Assembly (NCBI RefSeq): GCF_013394085.1
Contig: NZ_CP040910.1
Span: 188,884-252,883, forward strand
DNA from: Limosilactobacillus fermentum
GTDB lineage: Bacteria; Bacillota; Bacilli; Lactobacillales; Lactobacillaceae
DNA: 64,000 nucleotides
Reading direction: 5' to 3'
Shown here: in pieces, positions 1-8,643 of the stretch
Position numbering within the stretch: the first letter of the stretch is position 1
Layout of the letters: every line of letters starts with the position of its first letter
Notes under the pieces: model-generated
Databases searched by the model: none
Seen by the model: the letters and a program-made list of their open reading frames with translations, nothing else
What the model was told of the DNA's origin: nothing
Translations under genes and position numbers: made by a program

Positions 1-37
1 TGTCAAGCCGTAGGCTTAGCTAAGTGGGAGTAGTTCA

Positions 38-409
38 ATGATGACCACTGCTTACTTAATTCACGGCACCTCAACGCGCGATGACGACTGGTTTCCCTGG
101 CTAGAGGAGGCCCTGGCCCCGGCCGTTAAACTCGAGCGGCTTTGGCTTCCCAACCCGTTTGCGCCGATGCAGGCGGCCTGGGACAGCGCCCTGGAGGATC
201 AAATCAAACCAGCAGACGGACTGACCCTAGTGGCCTACAGCCTCGGGTGCGTAACGGCGCTGCGCTATTTAGCCCGCCACCCGGAAATCAAGGGTGCCAA
301 CCTGGTCTTGGTGGGCGCCTTCGTTGACCCGCTGCCGACTTACCCGAGCCTCGATGCTTACATGGCCGGCGAACTGGATTTAAAAGAAGTGGGCCGGGTG
401 ATGGGCTAG
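38..409 (+). pseudogene. Truncated RBBP9/YdeN-like serine hydrolase
   Basis: The 123-residue product begins with the first strand of an alpha/beta hydrolase (LIHGTSTRDDDWFPWL) and carries a nucleophile elbow written AYSLGC around residue 68. RBBP9/YdeN-type hydrolases are usually about 180-190 residues, with catalytic Asp and His in the C-terminal third. Here the reading frame stops soon after the following GAFVDP segment, so the acid and base of the triad are missing. I infer a non-functional 5' remnant. Downstream sequence is an inverted repeat and a degenerate interspersed repeat, not the missing 3' end. The family call rests on motifs only. Confidence 0.7.
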
Positions 410-412
410 GGG

Positions 413-501
413 ACAGGACAAATCTGCAAATTTGCGCAAATCTAGTGGCTAGATAGTTGGTCCGCGCTTCTGTTTTGCACAAATCTAAATATTTGTCCTG
501 T
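413..501. repeat. Imperfect 28-bp inverted repeat after the truncated hydrolase
   Basis: Bases 413-440 and 474-501 form an imperfect inverted repeat; the outer 11 bp (ACAGGACAAAT and its complement) are perfect. The 33-bp centre contains a piece resembling the end of the interspersed hairpin family (TTGGTCCGCGCTTC). It could be a small decayed transposable unit that broke the hydrolase gene, or a stem-loop formed by chance; there is no second copy in the window. Confidence 0.5.
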
Positions 502-510
502 GTTAAAAAG

Positions 511-578
511 GAAAGTGTGACCCAACCTGTCAAGTAGACCGTTGGACTAAGCTAGACCCGTGGTTAGGAGCGCATTAT
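511..578. repeat. Degenerate short copy of the interspersed hairpin repeat
   Basis: This 68-bp stretch reads as both outer arms of the hairpin family (GAAAGTGTGACCCAACC at one end, GGTTAGGAGCGCATTAT at the other) joined directly, without the inner two helices. It is a shortened and diverged member. Confidence 0.55.
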
Positions 579-592
579 CTGTGTAATAATCA

Positions 593-626
593 AAAAAAGA
601 CCGAGAGAAATTTTTCTCCCGGTCGC
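593..626 (-). terminator. Rho-independent terminator for cfa (minus strand)
   Basis: On the minus strand the stem GACCGGGAGAAA pairs with TTTCTCTCGGTC and is followed by a run of seven T. It lies about 130 bp past the cfa stop codon, with one hairpin repeat in between. Confidence 0.75.
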
Positions 627-634
627 ACTTCCAA

Positions 635-749
635 ATAACGTGCTCCCCAACCGCAGGCCTAGTGGCTAAGTCTGGCCACAGAACACCGCTGGCGCGCTAA
701 CCTGTAGCCAAACCTTACCACGGCCTGCCAATGGTTGGGTCCGCACTTC
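635..749. repeat. Interspersed hairpin repeat, copy 1
   Basis: A 115-bp imperfect palindrome from ATAACGTGCTCCCC to TCCGCACTTC. Outer arms pair GCAGGCC with GGCCTGC, the middle helix pairs TGGCCACAG with CTGTAGCCA, and the tip is CACCGC/GCGCTA. It ends 2 bp before the stop codon of the convergent-strand cfa gene, so it occupies the complete gap up to the gene. Confidence 0.85.
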
Positions 750-751
750 TT

Positions 752-1939
752 TTATTTGATCATGTAATCCCGTGTCATCGGCAAGTTCTTACCCGACGCT
801 CCCTTGGTGATCAGGTACTGGATGACGTCGATGTTGCCGGACTCAAAGGACGCCGCGCAGGCCTGCAGGTAAAGTTCCCACATCCGCACGAAGCGTTCGC
901 CCATCATTTCGGTGACCTTAGCGGTTTGGGCCTGGAAGTTTTGGTTCCAAAGCTCCAGGGTTCGTTGGTAGTGGCGGCGCAGCATTTCCACGTCGTCGAT
1001 TTGCAAGCCGGCGTCTTCGATGTGGCCGATGATTTCGGTCAAGCCCGGAATGTAGCCACCCGGGAAGATGTATTTGTTGACCCAGGCGTTAAAGGCGCCC
1101 CCTTGTTGGCGGGTAATCCCGTGAATCAGGGCGACTCCGTCGTCAACCAGGTAGTTGGCCACGTCCTTGAAGTAGAGACCGAGGTTTTCGGCGCCGACGT
1201 GTTCAAACATCCCCACCGAGGTGATGTAATCCCACTGGCGATCGCCTAATTCACGGTAGTCGGTCAAGTGGACTTCCGCCACGTCGCTTAAGCCCTCGTC
1301 ATCGATCTTCTTTTGCACCAGCTTAAATTGCTCTTCGGACAGGGTGACCCCGGTGACCTTGAGACCGTACTCGCGGGCCGCCGTCAGCATCAAGGTCCCC
1401 CAGCCACAGCCAATGTCCAAGAGGGTCTTACCCGGTTGCGGGTGCAGTTTTTTCAAAATGTGGTGAACCTTGGCGATTTGAGCTTGTTCCAAGTCGTCTT
1501 GGTTGCCCTCTTCAAAGTAGGCACAGGAGTAAGTCATCGTCTTGTCTAGCCACAGGGCGTAGAAGTCGTTGCCGACGTCGTAGTGGCTTTGCACGTCGGA
1601 CATGGAACTCTTCTTGCTGTGGTTTTGCTTAGGCATGAAGCGGCGCAGCTTGGAGTCACGCATGAAGCTTTCGGCGCTTTGGTAGGCCGCGTTGATCAGG
1701 ATCTCGATCACGTTGGCCGGACCCGAGAGCTCGATCTTTTTATCCATAAAGGCTTCCCCCAGGGCTAGTGAGGCGTTGCGCGTTACGTCAGCGACCGGGA
1801 TCTTCTCGTTAAAGGTAATTGTAATTTCCGGATCCCCATCCCCGTAGGTTGCCGTGGAGTGATCCCAAAAAACCACTTTCACCGGGACGTTCTTAAAAGA
1901 GCGGCTCAGTAACGTTTTATAGAACGTCTTTTCTAACAT
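752..1939 (-). CDS. cfa: Cyclopropane-fatty-acyl-phospholipid synthase
   Basis: The 395-residue protein matches the usual length of bacterial CFA synthases. It transfers a methylene group from S-adenosylmethionine to the cis double bond of phospholipid acyl chains at the membrane, a stationary-phase and acid or ethanol tolerance modification. The SAM-binding glycine loop is LLDIGCGWG (about residue 170), and the upstream [14 protein letters not shown] segment and the later SVGMFEHVG motif are family hallmarks. The ATG at 1939 is preceded on the minus strand by an AAGGATG-type ribosome binding site. The gene is monocistronic and diverges from a truncated TetR regulator gene across a short gap with a palindrome. 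No odd residues are seen and the gene looks intact. Confidence 0.95.
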   Translation of the reverse strand: MLEKTFYKTLLSRSFKNVPVKVVFWDHSTATYGDGDPEITITFNEKIPVADVTRNASLALGEAFMDKKIELSGPANVIEILINAAYQSAESFMRDSKLRRFMPKQNHSKKSSMSDVQSHYDVGNDFYALWLDKTMTYSCAYFEEGNQDDLEQAQIAKVHHILKKLHPQPGKTLLDIGCGWGTLMLTAAREYGLKVTGVTLSEEQFKLVQKKIDDEGLSDVAEVHLTDYRELGDRQWDYITSVGMFEHVGAENLGLYFKDVANYLVDDGVALIHGITRQQGGAFNAWVNKYIFPGGYIPGLTEIIGHIEDAGLQIDDVEMLRRHYQRTLELWNQNFQAQTAKVTEMMGERFVRMWELYLQACAASFESGNIDVIQYLITKGASGKNLPMTRDYMIK

Positions 1940-1980
1940 CTGTCCATCATCCTTCTTTCACAATTATATTTGTTAATTAT

Positions 1981-1993
1981 ACACCCCGGGTGT
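1981..1993. promoter_or_regulatory. 13-bp palindrome between cfa and the TetR remnant
   Basis: ACACCCCGGGTGT is a perfect palindrome around one central base, in the divergent gap between cfa and the TetR remnant at 2074. It is placed where a TetR-family dimer could control both genes. Since the TetR gene is now broken, the site may be orphaned. The assignment is inference from position and symmetry only. Confidence 0.4.
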
Positions 1994-2073
1994 CAAATTT
2001 TTATTAAAAGTGCTCACCCTTGCATGAATCGTTTCAGTCGGGGTGCATACCGTCAATCAAACGGAGGTCGACA

Positions 2074-2253
2074 ATGAACTCAAACGGAACCGAGGACCTG
2101 CGGGTCCAAAAAACGATCACCGCGATTGATCAGGCCTTTGAGGAGCTGATTTTGACCACCGATTACGAAAAGATTACGGTGGCCGAACTGGCCCGCCGCG
2201 CCCGAATCAATAAAAAGACCTTTCACGTTATGGCGGGTTCTTTGCTAAGATAG
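2074..2253 (+). pseudogene. TetR-family regulator, N-terminal stub
   Basis: Starting at the ATG at 2074 (behind GGAGGTCGAC), 59 residues include a TetR-type helix-turn-helix (KITVAELARRARINKKTF). The frame then runs into MAGSLLR and stops; intact TetR proteins are about 180-200 residues and continue from KKTFY into the ligand domain. Everything after the DNA-binding domain is gone and the AI-2E permease gene begins 29 bp later. I infer a deletion that removed the ligand-binding domain. Confidence 0.75.
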
Positions 2254-2281
2254 GGTTATCAACTGGGAAGGGATCTTTGCC

Positions 2282-3322
2282 ATGACAGACTTTTGGAACA
2301 AATTTACTAAAAAACAGGAGCTCCGCCGCTTGGTGGTCCTCTTGGTGATCGTGTTGGTCTTATACGAGGCTCGCTCGCTGATGAACACGATTTTGTTGAC
2401 CTTTATTTTCACCTACTTAATCGTCCACTGGGTCCGCTTGGTCCAACGTTGGATCCCCCGGGTGCCAGTCACCCTGGTGGTCTTGTTGAGCTACTTGCTT
2501 TTGATCCTAGGCCTCTTTTACGTGGTCACCGATTACGTGCCGATGTTGGTCAACCAGCTGGTTAAGATGACCAATTCGCTGATTACCTTCTACCAAAGTG
2601 CCGACATGCACTGGCTGATTAAGTACCTAAACCAGTTTGTGTCGAGCTCGACGTTGGCCACCCAAGCCCGCCACGGGGTTACCCTAGCCGTGACCACCTT
2701 GACCAACTTTGGGACCTTACTGGTAGCGGTGGCGATGTCGGTAATTTTGAGCTTCTTTTACACGATTGAGCTTCGCCAGATGAACGAGTTTTCTAAGACC
2801 TTCTTGTCCAGCCAACACCTGAGCTGGTTTTTCAAGGACCTCGATTTCTTCGGTAAGAAGTTCGTCAACACCTTTGGGGTCGTTTTAGAGGCCCAGTTCT
2901 TTATCGCCTTAACCAACACCGCTTTGACCATGATCGCCCTGTTCTTCATGAAGATGCCCCAAATCTTTGCCCTCGGCCTCATGGTCTTCATCTTTTCCCT
3001 GGTGCCGGTGGCCGGGGTCATCATTTCCTTGGTGCCGCTCTCGATGGTCGGGTATTCGGTCGGCGGGATCCGTTACATCGTTTACTTAATCATCGTAATC
3101 TTGGTCATCCACATGATTGAATCCTACGTTTTAAACCCCAAGTTCATGTCCAGCCGGACCGAGCTGCCGATCTTTTACACCTTCGTGGTCCTCTTGGTGT
3201 CCGAACACCTCTTTGGCGTCTGGGGGTTGATTGTCGGGGTGCCGATCTTCACCTTCCTTTTGGACATCGTGGGGGTTAAGCAGATTCGGGTCCATAAGTT
3301 ACCGACGACCCGGGATAAATAA
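2282..3322 (+). CDS. AI-2E family transporter (PerM/YdiK-like membrane protein)
   Basis: A 346-residue polytopic membrane protein. Hydrophobic segments lie near residues 16-50, 58-88, 150-170, and a dense cluster at 205-330, the usual layout of the AI-2E/PerM family with a long loop after the third segment. Family members are implicated in autoinducer export or Na+/H+ exchange, but the substrate of this one cannot be deduced. A conserved C-terminal segment FGVWGLIVGVPIF is present. The ATG at 2282 lies behind GGGAAGGGATC. The gene follows directly on the TetR stub, so it may once have been controlled by it. It ends 87 bp before fhs. Confidence 0.85.
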   Translation: MTDFWNKFTKKQELRRLVVLLVIVLVLYEARSLMNTILLTFIFTYLIVHWVRLVQRWIPRVPVTLVVLLSYLLLILGLFYVVTDYVPMLVNQLVKMTNSLITFYQSADMHWLIKYLNQFVSSSTLATQARHGVTLAVTTLTNFGTLLVAVAMSVILSFFYTIELRQMNEFSKTFLSSQHLSWFFKDLDFFGKKFVNTFGVVLEAQFFIALTNTALTMIALFFMKMPQIFALGLMVFIFSLVPVAGVIISLVPLSMVGYSVGGIRYIVYLIIVILVIHMIESYVLNPKFMSSRTELPIFYTFVVLLVSEHLFGVWGLIVGVPIFTFLLDIVGVKQIRVHKLPTTRDK

Positions 3323-3377
3323 GACTTGCAACCGGGAGTTAGTTCGATTATTGTTAATCTTGTAAATTAGATTGTTA

Positions 3378-3393
3378 TATAATGTTCGGATTT
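3378..3393. promoter_or_regulatory. fhs -10 region overlapped by a PurR-type box
   Basis: TATAAT at 3378-3383 is a good -10 element with a weak -35. Bases 3381-3393, read on the minus strand, are AAATCCGAACATT, an exact match to the PurBox consensus AWWWCCGAACWWT known from lactococci. The overlap with the -10 would suit repression, unlike the upstream position seen at purE and purC. Role inferred. Confidence 0.6.
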
Positions 3394-3409
3394 AACGGGA
3401 GGACCCACC

Positions 3410-5071
3410 GTGTTAACTGATATTGAAATTGCTGATCAAGCCCAACTCACCCCGATTAATGAAATTGCCGCCCAGCTGGGGCTCGATGAAGATGCCATCG
3501 AGCAATACGGCAAGTACAAGGCCAAGATTAACTTACCGGTGCAAGCGACGCCGGAAAAGAAGCACAAGCTGGTCTTGGTGACGTCAATTAACCCGACCCC
3601 GGCTGGGGAAGGGAAGTCGACCGTCCTGGTGGGCTTGGGGGACGCCCTGTCCTTATTGCACCATCAAACCGTCATCGCCATGCGCGAACCTTCGATGGGG
3701 CCAGTCTTTGGCATGAAGGGGGGCGCCACCGGGGGCGGTTACTCCCAAGTCGTGCCGATGGAAGACATTAACCTCCACTTTACCGGGGACTTCCACGCCC
3801 TAACCAGCGCCAACAACACCCTGGCCGCTTTGATCGACAACTACCTGATGCGGGGCAACGAACTCGGTTTGGACCCGCGGCGGGTGATCTGGAAGCGGGT
3901 CGAAGACGTTAACGACCGCGCCCTGCGTGACGTGGTGACCGGCTTGGGCGGGATCATGCAGGGGGTGCCGCGCCAAACCGGCTTTGACATCACTCCGGCC
4001 TCCGAATTGATGGCGATTTTGTGCCTGGCCACCGACCTGAGCGACTTAAAGGCCCGGGTTAGCCGGATCGTGGTCGGCTACACCTACGATAAGGAACCGG
4101 TCACGGTGGGCCAACTCGGCTTTGAAGAGGCGGTGACGATCCTCTTAAAGGACGCCATCAAGCCCAACCTGGTCCAAACCCTGGGCCACACCCCGGCGAT
4201 CGTTCACGGGGGGCCGTTTGCTAACATCGCCCACGGTTGTAACTCGGTCTTGGCCACCAAAACGGCGCTGCAATTAGCCGACTACACGGTCACCGAAGCC
4301 GGCTTCGGTGCCGACCTGGGGGCCGAAAAGTTCTTGGACATCAAGCGGCCGGTCCTGGGCAAGACCCCGGACGCCGTGGTCATCGTAGCGACCGTCCGCG
4401 CCCTCGAATACAATGGGGGCGCCAGCCTTCAAGCATTAAAGGACGAGAACCTGACCGAATTAGAAAACGGCCTGCAAAACCTCAACCGCCACATCGCCAA
4501 CATGCAACGCTACGGCCTGCCGTTGGTCGTGGCCATCAACCACTTTGCCACCGATACGCCGGCCGAGATCAAACTGATCGAAGACAACTGCAAGGCCCGC
4601 GGGGTCAACGTGGTGGTCGCCGACGCCTGGGCCAAGGGTGGCGCGGGGACGCTCGACTTAGCCAAGGAAGTGGTGGCCCTGGCCGAGCAAGAAGCCAGCT
4701 TCACCCCGCTGTACGACTACCAAGCCACGCCAAAGGAAAAGGTTGAAACGATCGCCACCAAGGTCTACGGCGCCGGACGGGTTGCCTTTTCCAAGAAGGC
4801 CTTAAACCAGCTCAAGCAGTTTGAAAAGCTGGGCTGGAACGACCTACCGATTTGCATCGCCAAGACCCAGTACTCCTTTACCGACGACCAAACCCAACTG
4901 GGGGCACCGGAGGACTTTACCTTCCACATCCGCGAGTTCGTACCGAAGTTGGGGGCCGGCTTTATCGTCGCTTTAGCTGGTAACATGCTGACGATGCCGG
5001 GGCTGCCAAAGGTGCCGGCCGCCGTTAAGATGACGATTGATGCCGAGGGGAAGATAACGGGGTTATTTTAG
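3410..5071 (+). CDS. fhs: Formate--tetrahydrofolate ligase
   Basis: The 553-residue enzyme makes 10-formyl-tetrahydrofolate from formate, THF and ATP, supplying the one-carbon units used by PurN and PurH further along this window. The P-loop TPAGEGKST (about residue 63), the [13 protein letters not shown] segment and the [13 protein letters not shown] block are diagnostic. The length matches the usual 550-560. Translation starts at a GTG (3410) preceded by GGGAGGA. It is monocistronic, with a PurR-type box at its promoter and a strong terminator at its end, which ties it to the purine regulon. Confidence 0.96.
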   Translation: MLTDIEIADQAQLTPINEIAAQLGLDEDAIEQYGKYKAKINLPVQATPEKKHKLVLVTSINPTPAGEGKSTVLVGLGDALSLLHHQTVIAMREPSMGPVFGMKGGATGGGYSQVVPMEDINLHFTGDFHALTSANNTLAALIDNYLMRGNELGLDPRRVIWKRVEDVNDRALRDVVTGLGGIMQGVPRQTGFDITPASELMAILCLATDLSDLKARVSRIVVGYTYDKEPVTVGQLGFEEAVTILLKDAIKPNLVQTLGHTPAIVHGGPFANIAHGCNSVLATKTALQLADYTVTEAGFGADLGAEKFLDIKRPVLGKTPDAVVIVATVRALEYNGGASLQALKDENLTELENGLQNLNRHIANMQRYGLPLVVAINHFATDTPAEIKLIEDNCKARGVNVVVADAWAKGGAGTLDLAKEVVALAEQEASFTPLYDYQATPKEKVETIATKVYGAGRVAFSKKALNQLKQFEKLGWNDLPICIAKTQYSFTDDQTQLGAPEDFTFHIREFVPKLGAGFIVALAGNMLTMPGLPKVPAAVKMTIDAEGKITGLF

Positions 5072-5080
5072 TAAACAATG

Positions 5081-5114
5081 GGGTTGGGGGAATGGTTCCC
5101 CCAGCCTTTTTTGG
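5081..5114 (+). terminator. Rho-independent terminator after fhs
   Basis: Stem GGTTGGGGGAA/TTCCCCCAGCC with a short loop, followed by TTTTTT. It lies 10 bp after the fhs stop. Confidence 0.9.
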
Positions 5115-5129
5115 TTTCCGGTTACACAG

Positions 5130-5247
5130 ATAACGTGCTCCCCAACCACAGGCCTAGTGGCTAAGTACGGGCGAAGAACGATGCGTGCCGCATCAACCTT
5201 CCCCCTAGCTTAGCCCACGGCCTGTCGAGGAGGTTGGTCCGCACTTC
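5130..5247. repeat. Interspersed hairpin repeat, copy 2
   Basis: 118 bp from ATAACGTGCTCCCC to CGCACTTC. The outer helix pairs ACAGGCC with GGCCTGT, one of the covarying variants. The tip is GATGCG-TGC-CGCATC, a perfect 6-bp stem. It sits between the fhs terminator and the purE promoter and ends 4 bp before the PurBox. Confidence 0.85.
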
Positions 5248-5251
5248 TCTA

Positions 5252-5329
5252 AAATCCGAACAATTATAAAAAGTTAATCTAATCTGGTTCGTGAATTTGC
5301 TTGTTTTCGCCCGGGCGGTTTGGTATTCT
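5252..5329 (+). promoter_or_regulatory. purE promoter with upstream PurBox
   Basis: Bases 5252-5264 read AAATCCGAACAAT, an exact PurBox match (AWWWCCGAACWWT). The promoter is TTGTTT (5301-5306), a 17-bp spacer and TATTCT (5324-5329). With a start site near 5336 the box is centred at about -78. In Lactococcus lactis PurR is an activator that binds about 76 bp upstream of the start, so this geometry suggests the same mode here (inference). Confidence 0.75.
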
Positions 5330-5357
5330 AAAGACAGTTTGAGAAGGGGGAACAAGC

Positions 5358-5843
5358 ATGAGTAAGATTTCCGTTGTAATGGGGAGCACCTCCGATTGGC
5401 CAACCGTCAAGGAAGGGTGTGCCATCCTCGATCAGTTCGGGGTGGTCTACGACAAGCAGGTCATTTCCGCCCACCGGATGCCCCAAGAAATGTTCGACTT
5501 TGCCAAGCAAGCCGCCGGCAAGGGGACCAAGGTAATCATCGCCTGCGCCGGGGGAGCCGCCCACCTGCCGGGGATGGTGGCCGCCAACACCCCGCTACCC
5601 GTGATCGGGGTGCCGGGGCAGACCAAGGCCCTGGGCGGGATGGACTCCCTGCTTTCGATCGTGCAGATGCCGGCCGGAATTCCGGTGGCCACGACGGCGA
5701 TCGGGGTGGCCGGGGCTAAGAATGCCGCCCTGCTCGCCCTTGAGATCCTGGGGACGACCGACCCGGCGATCCAAGCACAGATCGTCGCTTACCGTCAGCA
5801 AATGCACGACCAGTCCGTGGAAAGCAGTGCCAACCTTGACTAG
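5358..5843 (+). CDS. purE: N5-carboxyaminoimidazole ribonucleotide mutase
   Basis: A 161-residue class I PurE, which moves the carboxyl group of N5-CAIR to carbon 4 giving CAIR. The N-terminal [12 protein letters not shown] phosphate-binding motif, SAHRMP around residue 37 with the catalytic His, and [13 protein letters not shown] are all present. The ATG at 5358 follows GAAGGGGG. It is the first gene of purE-purK-purB and its 3' end overlaps purK. Presence of PurK next door shows the two-step bacterial route (PurK then PurE). Confidence 0.95.
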   Translation: MSKISVVMGSTSDWPTVKEGCAILDQFGVVYDKQVISAHRMPQEMFDFAKQAAGKGTKVIIACAGGAAHLPGMVAANTPLPVIGVPGQTKALGGMDSLLSIVQMPAGIPVATTAIGVAGAKNAALLALEILGTTDPAIQAQIVAYRQQMHDQSVESSANLD

Positions 5844-6966
5844 GGCGGGCTACATTCCCCAGGGGGGGACGATCGGCATCATCGGCGGGGGCCAACTGGG
5901 CCAGATGATGGCATTGGACGCTAAGTACGCCGGCATGAAGGTGATTATCCTGGACCCGACGCCCAACTGCCCGGCCGGCCAGTGCGCCGACGACCAGATT
6001 GTGGCGCCCTACGAGGACAAACAAGCGATTGAAGAGCTGGCTAAGCGCGCCGACGTGTTGACTTACGAGTTTGAAAACGTTGACTTGGTGGCCCTAGAAG
6101 CGGTCGCCGACCAAGTCGCCATCCCGCAGGGGACCGAACTCTTGCGGATCACCAAGGACCGGATTCGGGAAAAGACCTTCTTACAAGAAGCGGGCCTCTC
6201 AACGGCGCCCTTTGCGGCAGTCACTAACCAGGCCGAATTAGAGGCGGCCGTCACCAAGATCGGCTACCCGAGCGTCTTGAAGACCTGCGAAGGGGGCTAC
6301 GATGGCCACGGTCAAGTCGTCCTGAAAAGCGCCGCGGACCTGGCGAAGTGCACGGATGTCTTGGCGACTGGTAACTGCATCTTAGAGGGCTGGGTTAAAT
6401 TTGACCTCGAGTGTTCGGTGATGGTGGCCAGAAACGCCAACCAAGAGATCGTTACCTTCCCGGTCAGCGAAAACATCCACCAAAACGAGATCCTGCACCT
6501 GTCGATCGTGCCGGCCCGGATCAGCACCGCCCTGCAGGAACGGGCCCAGGAGATGGCTAAGCAAATCGCCGAACAACTGGACCTCAAGGGGATCCTAGGG
6601 GTGGAGATGTTTGTCGCCCACGACGGCCACATTTACATTAACGAACTGGCCCCGCGCCCGCACAATTCGGGTCACTTTTCGCTTGAGGCCTGCGACTTCT
6701 CCCAGTTCGCCATCCACAACCGGGCGATCTGCAACTGGCCGCTACCACAGCCAACGTTATTAAAGCCCGCCGTCATGGTGAACGTCTTGGGCCAACACCA
6801 GAAGGGCGTTGCCGCTTTAATCAGCCACAAGCCCACCTGGCACTTCCACGATTACGGCAAGGCCGACAGCCGGGTTAACCGTAAGATGGGCCACGTGACC
6901 ATCCTAACCAACGACTTAGACGCCACCCTAGAAGAAATTGCTGCCACCCACGTTTGGGACGCTTAA
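5827..6966 (+). CDS. purK: N5-carboxyaminoimidazole ribonucleotide synthase
   Basis: An ATP-grasp enzyme of about 379 residues that carboxylates AIR with bicarbonate and ATP. The N-terminal [17 protein letters not shown] motif and the ATP-grasp elements [13 protein letters not shown] and [12 protein letters not shown] are clear. The frame is open upstream to 5722, but that part is in another frame of purE; the family N-terminus begins near GTIGIIGG, so I choose the GTG at 5827 behind GGAAAG, which overlaps purE by 17 bp and implies coupled translation. The TTG at 5836 is an alternative. purB follows 18 bp downstream. Confidence 0.93.
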   Translation: MPTLTRAGYIPQGGTIGIIGGGQLGQMMALDAKYAGMKVIILDPTPNCPAGQCADDQIVAPYEDKQAIEELAKRADVLTYEFENVDLVALEAVADQVAIPQGTELLRITKDRIREKTFLQEAGLSTAPFAAVTNQAELEAAVTKIGYPSVLKTCEGGYDGHGQVVLKSAADLAKCTDVLATGNCILEGWVKFDLECSVMVARNANQEIVTFPVSENIHQNEILHLSIVPARISTALQERAQEMAKQIAEQLDLKGILGVEMFVAHDGHIYINELAPRPHNSGHFSLEACDFSQFAIHNRAICNWPLPQPTLLKPAVMVNVLGQHQKGVAALISHKPTWHFHDYGKADSRVNRKMGHVTILTNDLDATLEEIAATHVWDA

Positions 6967-6984
6967 AAAGAGAGGAACTAACTG

Positions 6985-8280
6985 ATGATTGATCGTTACA
7001 CCCGCCCGGAAATGAAGGAAATCTGGAGCGACAAGGCTCGCTACCAATGCTGGTTAGACGTTGAAATTGCCGCCGACGAAGCCTGGAGCAAGCTGGGCTA
7101 CATTCCGGCCGAAGACGTCGAAAAGATTCGCCAAAACGCCACCTTCACCGTTGAAGGGATCAACGAAATTGAAGCCGTCACCCACCACGATGTGATTGCC
7201 TTTACCCGCGATGTTTCCAAGTCCTTGGGGCCGGAACGCAAGTGGGTCCACTACGGGCTGACCTCCACGGACGTCGTCGACACCGCCCAGGGCCTGCAGT
7301 TAAAGAAGGTTAACGACATCCTGCGCCAAGACATCCAGGACTTCATGGACATCCTGGCCGACCGGGCCCGCGAATTTAAGTACACCGTCTGCATGGGCCG
7401 CACCCACGGGATCCACGCCGAACCAACCACCTTTGGTTTGAAGCTGGCCCGCTGGTACTCGGAAATGAAACGGAACCAGGAACGCTTCGAGCACGCCGCT
7501 AAGGGTGTCGAAGCCGGTAAGATCTCCGGGGCGGTTGGGACCTTTGCCGAAGTCGACCCGCAAGTGGAAGCCTACGTTTGCCAAAAGCTCGGCCTGCGTC
7601 CCCAAGAAATCTCCACCCAGGTCCTGCCCCGCGACCTGCACGCCGAATACGTAGCGGCGATCGCCTTAGTCGGTACAGCCCTGGAAAACATGGCCACCGA
7701 AGTTCGTTCCCTGCAACGGACCGAAATCCACGAAGTCGAAGAACACTTTGCTAAGGGCCAAAAGGGCTCGTCAGCCATGCCGCACAAGCGGAACCCAATT
7801 GGCTCCGAAAACATCTGCGGCTGTGCCCGGGTCCTGCGGGGCAACGTGGTGACCGCCTACGAAGACGTGACCCTCTGGCACGAACGCGACATCTCCCACT
7901 CCAGTGCCGAACGGATGATTCTGCCGGACTCCACGGCGCTGTTGGACTACATGCTCCACCGCTTCGGCAAGATCATCAAGAACCTGGACGTCTTCCCGGA
8001 CCGGATGAAGCACAACATGGACGAAACCCTGGGCCTGATTTACTCCGGACGGGTACTGCTCAAGCTGGTTAACTCCGGGATGACCCGTGAGGACGCCTAC
8101 GACCTGATCCAAAAGTACACCGCCAAGTGCTGGGCCGACCACGTTCCGTACCGCCCGCTCTTGGAAGCCGACCCAATCGTGGCTAAGCAACTGACCAAAG
8201 AAGACCTCGATGACGCCTTCGACTACCATTGGCACCTGCGCCACGTCGATGACATCTTCCACCGGGTAGGGTTGGACTAA
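6985..8280 (+). CDS. purB: Adenylosuccinate lyase
   Basis: The 431-residue enzyme cleaves fumarate from SAICAR (IMP branch) and from adenylosuccinate (AMP branch). The fumarase/aspartase signature GSSAMPHKRNPIGSE (about residue 260) includes the mobile catalytic loop, and the TSTDVVDT and GRTHGIHAEPTTFG blocks supply other active-site residues. Length is normal. The ATG lies behind AGAGGAA. It is the last gene of purEKB and is followed by a terminator. purA and guaB are not in this window. Confidence 0.96.
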   Translation: MIDRYTRPEMKEIWSDKARYQCWLDVEIAADEAWSKLGYIPAEDVEKIRQNATFTVEGINEIEAVTHHDVIAFTRDVSKSLGPERKWVHYGLTSTDVVDTAQGLQLKKVNDILRQDIQDFMDILADRAREFKYTVCMGRTHGIHAEPTTFGLKLARWYSEMKRNQERFEHAAKGVEAGKISGAVGTFAEVDPQVEAYVCQKLGLRPQEISTQVLPRDLHAEYVAAIALVGTALENMATEVRSLQRTEIHEVEEHFAKGQKGSSAMPHKRNPIGSENICGCARVLRGNVVTAYEDVTLWHERDISHSSAERMILPDSTALLDYMLHRFGKIIKNLDVFPDRMKHNMDETLGLIYSGRVLLKLVNSGMTREDAYDLIQKYTAKCWADHVPYRPLLEADPIVAKQLTKEDLDDAFDYHWHLRHVDDIFHRVGLD

Positions 8281-8303
8281 TTAGTGGGTGCGACCAACCC
8301 ATT

Positions 8304-8341
8304 GAGCCCCCGTTGTCTACGTTAGGCGGCGGGGGCTTTTT
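8304..8341 (+). terminator. Rho-independent terminator after purB
   Basis: AGCCCCCG pairs with CGGGGGCT around a 20-nt loop and runs into TTTTT. Confidence 0.85.
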
Positions 8342-8360
8342 GATTGCCGTACCTACCCGC

Positions 8361-8402
8361 TCCCTAGCTTAGCCCACGGCCTGCCAAATGGCTGGGTCGC
8401 AA
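8361..8402. repeat. Right-half copy of the hairpin repeat
   Basis: Only the 3' half is present (TAGCTTAGCCCACGGCCTGCC through GGCTGGGTCGC). It sits directly beside a full copy; halves next to full copies recur in this family (12.8, 28.4 and 55.9 kb). Confidence 0.65.
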
Positions 8403-8413
8403 CGGCAGCACTG

Positions 8414-8529
8414 ATAACGTGCTCCTAGCCACGAGCCTAGTGCCTAAGTACGGGCAAAGAACGGTGCTGGCGCACCAACCATTTGCCCTAGCTTAGTTAT
8501 ACGGCTCGTCGAGAAGGCTAGTCGCACTC
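8414..8529. repeat. Interspersed hairpin repeat, copy 3
   Basis: 116 bp. The outer helix pairs ACGAGCC with GGCTCGT, the middle pairs GGGCAAA with TTTGCCC, and the tip is GGTGC-TGGC-GCACC. The outer helix variant differs at both paired positions from the ACGGGCC/GGCCCGT copies. Confidence 0.85.
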
Positions 8530-8585
8530 CTTTTAAAAAAATAAATTTTTCTTAAGCGAAATGATTGTTCCACCCCGCGGCTGAT

Positions 8586-8616
8586 CGTATAATAAATGTA
8601 ACGTTTAAAGTTACAT
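8586..8616. promoter_or_regulatory. -10 element and long palindrome before the zinc-ribbon genes
   Basis: A TATAAT -10 element lies near 8588-8593. Just downstream, AATGTAAC and GTTACATT (8 bp each) flank GTTTAAA, giving a perfect inverted repeat over the presumed start site. This position is typical for a repressor. No regulator gene adjoins it, so the factor is unknown. Confidence 0.6.
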
Positions 8617-8643
8617 TGAATGATTAATCAAGGGGTAGAGATC

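Noticed and set aside
731..1249. Long plus-strand frame opposite cfa
   Set aside because: It mirrors the codon structure of cfa, has no family motif and no ribosome binding site; cfa is intact on the other strand.
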